Positions 60,977-64,000 of a stretch of DNA of 64,000 bases are shown one piece after another. Within the stretch, counting starts at the first letter, position 1, and every line of letters begins with the position of its first letter. Origin of the DNA: Chryseobacterium sp. G0162 (GTDB lineage Bacteria > Bacteroidota > Bacteroidia > Flavobacteriales > Weeksellaceae); the NCBI RefSeq assembly GCF_003815715.1, contig NZ_CP033922.1:2696001-2760000 (forward strand), given 5' to 3'. The notes beneath the pieces were generated by a model. That model worked only from the letters and a program-made list of their open reading frames with translations, was not told where the DNA came from and ran no database searches. The position numbers and the translations under genes were made by a program.

Positions 60977-62245
60977 ATGTTACAAGTCAATTTTTTACGC
61001 GACAATAAAGAACGCGTTTTAGAAGGTCTTCAAAAAAGACAATTCAAAAATCTTGAGTTGGTAGACGAAGCTATTGCTACTGACGATGAAAGAAAAAGAA
61101 TCCAATTTGAATTAGATTCCCAGCTTTCCGAGATCAATAAAATCTCCAAGGAAATTGGACTTTTAATGAAGGAAGGAAAGAAAGAAGAAGCGGAATCGGC
61201 AAAATCTAAAACAGCACAGTACAAAGAGTCGAGTTCAGAATTGAAAGTTCAGCTGGAAGTAAAAGAAACAGAATTATTAAATATTTTGTACCAACTTCCC
61301 AACATTCCAAATGAATTGGTAAAAAGCGGTGCTTCTGCTGATGATAATGAAAATATTTTCCAGTCTCATACCGTAGAAGGTCTTGGTGAAGGAGCTATTC
61401 CTCACTGGGAACTGGCTAAAAAATATAACCTTATTGATTTTGAATTAGGGGTAAAAATAGCTGGAGCAGGATTCCCGGTTTATTTAGGGAAAGGAGCAAG
61501 ATTACAAAGAGCTTTAGTTCAGTATTTCCTTGATAAAAATGTAGAGAAAGGATATACAGAGGTAAACCCGCCTCACGTAGTGAATGAAGCTTCAGGGTAT
61601 GGAACAGGACAGTTACCTGATAAAGAAGGTCAGATGTATTATATTAACGAAGATAATTTATATCTGATTCCTACTGCAGAAGTCCCTGTAACAAACCTTT
61701 ACCGTGATGTATTATTGGATGAGAAAGATCTTCCGATTAAAAATACAGCTTTCTCTCAGTGTTATAGAAGAGAAGCGGGAAGCTATGGAGCTCACGTAAG
61801 AGGTTTGAACCGTCTTCACCAATTCGAAAAAGTAGAGATTGTAAGAATCGAAAAACCTGAAAATTCTTATGCTGTATTGGAAGAAATGGTAGAGCATATC
61901 AAGGAGATTCTTACTGATCTTGAGCTTCCATTCAGAGTATTAAGACTTTGTGGTGGGGATACAGGTTTTGCTTCTGCAATGACGTATGACTTTGAAGTAT
62001 GGAGTGCTGCACAGGAAATGTGGTTAGAAGTAAGTTCTGTTTCCAACTTTGAAACATTCCAGGCTAACAGATTAAAGTGCCGTTACAAAGCAGATGGAAA
62101 ATCTCAATTGGTTCACACCCTGAATGGGTCTGCAATGGCATTGCCAAGAATTATGGCAGCATTGTTAGAGAACAATCAGACAGCAGAAGGAATTAAACTT
62201 CCTAAGAAGATTGCTGAATATGCAAGATTTGATACAATCAACTAA
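60977..62245 (+). CDS. serS: Seryl-tRNA synthetase
   Basis: Charges tRNA-Ser and tRNA-Sec with serine. It has 422 residues. A long N-terminal coiled coil (~25-100) precedes the class II core: motif 1 region EVNPPHVVNE, TAEVPVTNLYRD, motif 2 FSQCYRREAGSYGAHVRGLNRLHQFEKVE, and motif 3 near LNGSAMALPRIMAALLENNQ. Length and order are standard. A bidirectional terminator follows. Confidence 0.97.
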   Translation: MLQVNFLRDNKERVLEGLQKRQFKNLELVDEAIATDDERKRIQFELDSQLSEINKISKEIGLLMKEGKKEEAESAKSKTAQYKESSSELKVQLEVKETELLNILYQLPNIPNELVKSGASADDNENIFQSHTVEGLGEGAIPHWELAKKYNLIDFELGVKIAGAGFPVYLGKGARLQRALVQYFLDKNVEKGYTEVNPPHVVNEASGYGTGQLPDKEGQMYYINEDNLYLIPTAEVPVTNLYRDVLLDEKDLPIKNTAFSQCYRREAGSYGAHVRGLNRLHQFEKVEIVRIEKPENSYAVLEEMVEHIKEILTDLELPFRVLRLCGGDTGFASAMTYDFEVWSAAQEMWLEVSSVSNFETFQANRLKCRYKADGKSQLVHTLNGSAMALPRIMAALLENNQTAEGIKLPKKIAEYARFDTIN

Positions 62246-62265
62246 TTTGATTGATCTCCAAATAA

Positions 62266-62294
62266 AAACCCACCGGATTCCGGTGGGTTTTGTT
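62266..62294. terminator. Bidirectional intrinsic terminator
   Basis: AAACCCACCGG (62266-62276) and CCGGTGGGTTT (62280-62290) form a perfect 11-bp stem with a 3-base loop, flanked by A and T runs, between convergent genes. Confidence 0.92.
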
Positions 62295-62297
62295 ATT

Positions 62298-63035
62298 TTA
62301 TTCCGTAATGATTATAATCTTTTTATCAGCATTTTTCAATTTTACATCCTTATCATATATGGCTTTCAAATCGTATTCTATTCTTACTGAATAATCATCT
62401 ACCTGTTTCAGCCAGTCATGCCTGCCGGTGATCGATTTTATTTTACTTTCGAACTTTAAAGTAGTCCCGATATTTTTGAAAAACATTTCCATCATGCCTT
62501 CCATTTTTTCTGATTCTTCCTTTGAAGTTTTGGCTCGGATTGCCGCTTCAATAGATCCCAAATTAAAGTTATCTGTATCAATGGTAAGAGTCTTTCCGTC
62601 CCAATGATTGTAAATATTCTGATCTATGGCTAATCTTCCCTCTTTGGTCATACTTTTCACAGACTGATAATCCTCTGTTGTAAAACTTTCCATTTTAAGG
62701 GAAAAACCTGCCAATTTATTGTTTTCTTTATTTGATTTTATGAATACCTTTTTCATGATTTTTAGGGTATCCGGATCTTTAGTCTTTAACGTGCCTTCCT
62801 GCTTTGCAAGATCATACATACTTTTCCAGGTGGTCGGTAGTTTATCTATTTGTTCAAATTCTTGTTGTTTTAACGAATCAGGAGTCATCGCCATCATTTC
62901 TGATATAAATTCTCTTGTATCAACATCCGTCACAGAGGTAATTACTTTATCGGTATGGTAGATAATCTCAGAATTGACACTACAGGATTGCAACATAAAC
63001 AAGCTTATTAAAAATAAGACGATTGCTTTTTTCAT
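62298..63035 (-). CDS. Lipoprotein of unknown function
   Basis: A 245-residue lipoprotein with the signal peptide MKKAIVLFLISLFMLQSC (lipobox LQSC). The mature part is rich in K, E, M and T, with no catalytic motif seen. It includes a methionine-rich stretch (ESEKMEGMMEMFFKN, near 180) and ends in a beta-strand pattern (YSVRIEYDLKAIYDKDVKL). It lies 19 bp downstream of the SafE-like gene and may be cotranscribed with the cbb3 maturation genes. No family is recognised. Confidence 0.75.
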   Translation of the reverse strand: MKKAIVLFLISLFMLQSCSVNSEIIYHTDKVITSVTDVDTREFISEMMAMTPDSLKQQEFEQIDKLPTTWKSMYDLAKQEGTLKTKDPDTLKIMKKVFIKSNKENNKLAGFSLKMESFTTEDYQSVKSMTKEGRLAIDQNIYNHWDGKTLTIDTDNFNLGSIEAAIRAKTSKEESEKMEGMMEMFFKNIGTTLKFESKIKSITGRHDWLKQVDDYSVRIEYDLKAIYDKDVKLKNADKKIIIITE

Positions 63036-63054
63036 GGTATATTATAAATTCTAG

Positions 63055-63780
63055 TTAATGGCAGTTCACAGCTCCATTAGGATCTTTTGAAATAGTCATG
63101 GACTCTGCTTTTGGCGAAACATAAGGAATGCCCAGTTCTAGGCCTCTGAGAATGAAAAGTCCACCCAAAATAATCATAATGACAGGCACCGCCTTTAAAA
63201 TTTTTGTTCTGAAGGCCTGATTCATGAGGTTTCCAGCTAGAACGATGGCAAACATGAATGGAAGGGTTCCTAAACCAAATAAAGCCATATATAAAGCTCC
63301 CTGCCATATTCCTCCGCCTGCAAGGCTTGCAGTGAGAGCCATATAAACCATTCCGCAGGGTAAAAAGCCATTAAGAATTCCAGTTGTAAATCTTGAACGG
63401 TAATCAGCTTTTTGCAGGAGACGTCCTAAATTTGACTTTACTGAATATAAAAATTTGGACAAAAAAGGAATCTTTGAAGCAAAATCTTTTCCACCAAATG
63501 AAAATACAGCCATAATAATAAGCAGGATGCCGGCAGTGATGGTCAGGTATTTTTGAAAACCAGCCATCTCAAATCCCTGTCCTATAATTCCAAGAAGCGC
63601 ACCTAATAATGAATAGGTGAAAATCCTTCCAAACTGATAAGTAAGATTTTGAAGATAAAAATTGGCTGCCTGTTTTTTTGTTAATCCCATCGATAAAGCT
63701 ATAGGCCCACACATTCCGATACAATGAAAACCGGAAGCAAAGCCTAACGCAATAGCCGATATAACAAGTCCTATTTCCAT
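63055..63780 (-). CDS. Sulfite exporter TauE/SafE-type (DsbD-like) membrane protein
   Basis: A 241-residue protein with six membrane segments. GFASGFHCIGMCGPIALSMG near the start and GFLPCGMVYMALTASLAGG mid-protein are the paired Cys/Pro-containing repeats of the DsbD_2-like family. It follows fixH (its ATG overlaps the fixH stop), the common order of cbb3 cytochrome oxidase maturation genes in Bacteroidota. A role in copper delivery or redox for the oxidase is likely by context. The C-terminal end has NGAVNCH, a possible metal ligand. Confidence 0.85.
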   Translation of the reverse strand: MEIGLVISAIALGFASGFHCIGMCGPIALSMGLTKKQAANFYLQNLTYQFGRIFTYSLLGALLGIIGQGFEMAGFQKYLTITAGILLIIMAVFSFGGKDFASKIPFLSKFLYSVKSNLGRLLQKADYRSRFTTGILNGFLPCGMVYMALTASLAGGGIWQGALYMALFGLGTLPFMFAIVLAGNLMNQAFRTKILKAVPVIMIILGGLFILRGLELGIPYVSPKAESMTISKDPNGAVNCH

Positions 63781-64000
63781 ATCACATCATAATCCATTCT
63801 ATAGTCTGTTTTGTCCTTCGTCCAACTCAGTCTTAAGGTATAATTACCCATTTTCAATACCTGTGCAGGAATAATGAAAGAATGGTTGGCATCAAGTTCT
63901 ACAGATTTTTTGATATCTAAATTCTGGTCGTCGGTTCTGTTTAAAACAAACTTTACCGTAGTGTTTGAGTTATTATAATCTTTTGGAAAATTGATTTTAA
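63771..64000 (-). CDS. fixH: FixH-like cbb3 oxidase maturation protein, 5' end outside window
   Basis: The last ~76 codons of a minus-strand gene cut by the window edge. It reads INFPKDYNNSNTTVKFVLNR, then LDIKKSVELDANHSFIIPAQ and a closing GNYTLRLSWTKDKTDYRMDYDVIWK, the C-terminal periplasmic part of FixH/CcoH-type proteins that assist cbb3 oxidase assembly. Its TAG stop (63771-63773) lies inside the start of the SafE-like gene, a 10-base overlap showing translational coupling. The N-terminal membrane anchor would lie beyond 64000. Confidence 0.8.
   Translation of the reverse strand, partial: KINFPKDYNNSNTTVKFVLNRTDDQNLDIKKSVELDANHSFIIPAQVLKMGNYTLRLSWTKDKTDYRMDYDVIWK

Noticed and set aside
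1..64000. Prophage, insertion sequence, integrase, tRNA or rRNA
   Set aside because: No transposase, integrase, phage structural gene or tRNA/rRNA sequence was recognised on either strand.

Overview
The window is a stretch of chromosome from a member of the Bacteroidota, most likely Chryseobacterium or a close relative. The grounds are: AT-rich DNA with coding density typical of the group; several secreted proteins ending in a type IX secretion (T9SS) sorting domain; repeated use of the Bacteroidota promoter form TTG-N18-20-TAnnTTTG; a SAM-I riboswitch in front of a TonB receptor; a prolyl endopeptidase close to the classical Flavobacterium/Elizabethkingia enzyme; and a small GG-leader peptide of the sort common in Chryseobacterium. 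I see no phage, insertion sequence, CRISPR array, rRNA or tRNA.

Layout. 1-4.2 kb: 3' part of a class I fumarase, a small His-tailed membrane protein, an AraC regulator and a secreted FISUMP-domain protein. 4.3-11.2 kb: a secreted GH13 enzyme, then a SAM-I riboswitch controlling a TonB receptor and an APC permease, probably a methionine-related uptake unit. 11.3-18.9 kb: prfA, a secreted unknown, a prolyl oligopeptidase, a large T9SS reprolysin-type metalloprotease and an orphan T9SS tail. 19-31 kb: methylmalonyl-CoA mutase large subunit and, 9 kb on, its chaperone meaB. Between them lie a frameshifted M28 peptidase, a promoter/leader-peptide/terminator element that looks like an attenuator, a five-gene RNA-repair operon (frameshifted basic protein, rtcB, ANT-like nucleotidyltransferase, prfH, TPR protein), an M36 metalloprotease and two tandem cytochrome c lipoproteins.

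31-43.3 kb: lipoproteins, an M48 peptidase, mlaE-mlaF lipid-transport genes, a polyprenyl-phosphate sugar transferase, folD-queE, pgi, an ECF sigma operon whose first gene (TraB/GumN-type) carries an in-frame amber stop, and a DUF4349 lipoprotein. 43.4-55.3 kb: an acyl-CoA dehydrogenase, DoxX, a Cys-rich GG-leader peptide, an AI-2E family permease, lon, a PpiD-type foldase, then mlaD with two Fe-S oxidoreductase genes. 55.3-60.4 kb: a small polysaccharide cluster (GT-C-like membrane protein, FkbM methyltransferase, GT4 glycosyltransferase, flippase). 60.4-64 kb: a lipoprotein, serS, another lipoprotein, and the cbb3-oxidase maturation genes SafE-like and fixH (cut by the window edge).

The most interesting region is about 22.2-26.6 kb: an RNA ligase and a release-factor homologue (the RtcB/PrfH ribosome-repair pair) in one operon with a nucleotidyltransferase, a TPR protein and a basic protein. 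About 200 bp upstream is a free-standing leader-peptide/terminator element with mutually exclusive pairings. Three genes in the window (M28 peptidase, the basic protein, the TraB-like protein) are each broken by what looks like one base change, which is either real gene decay or assembly error.
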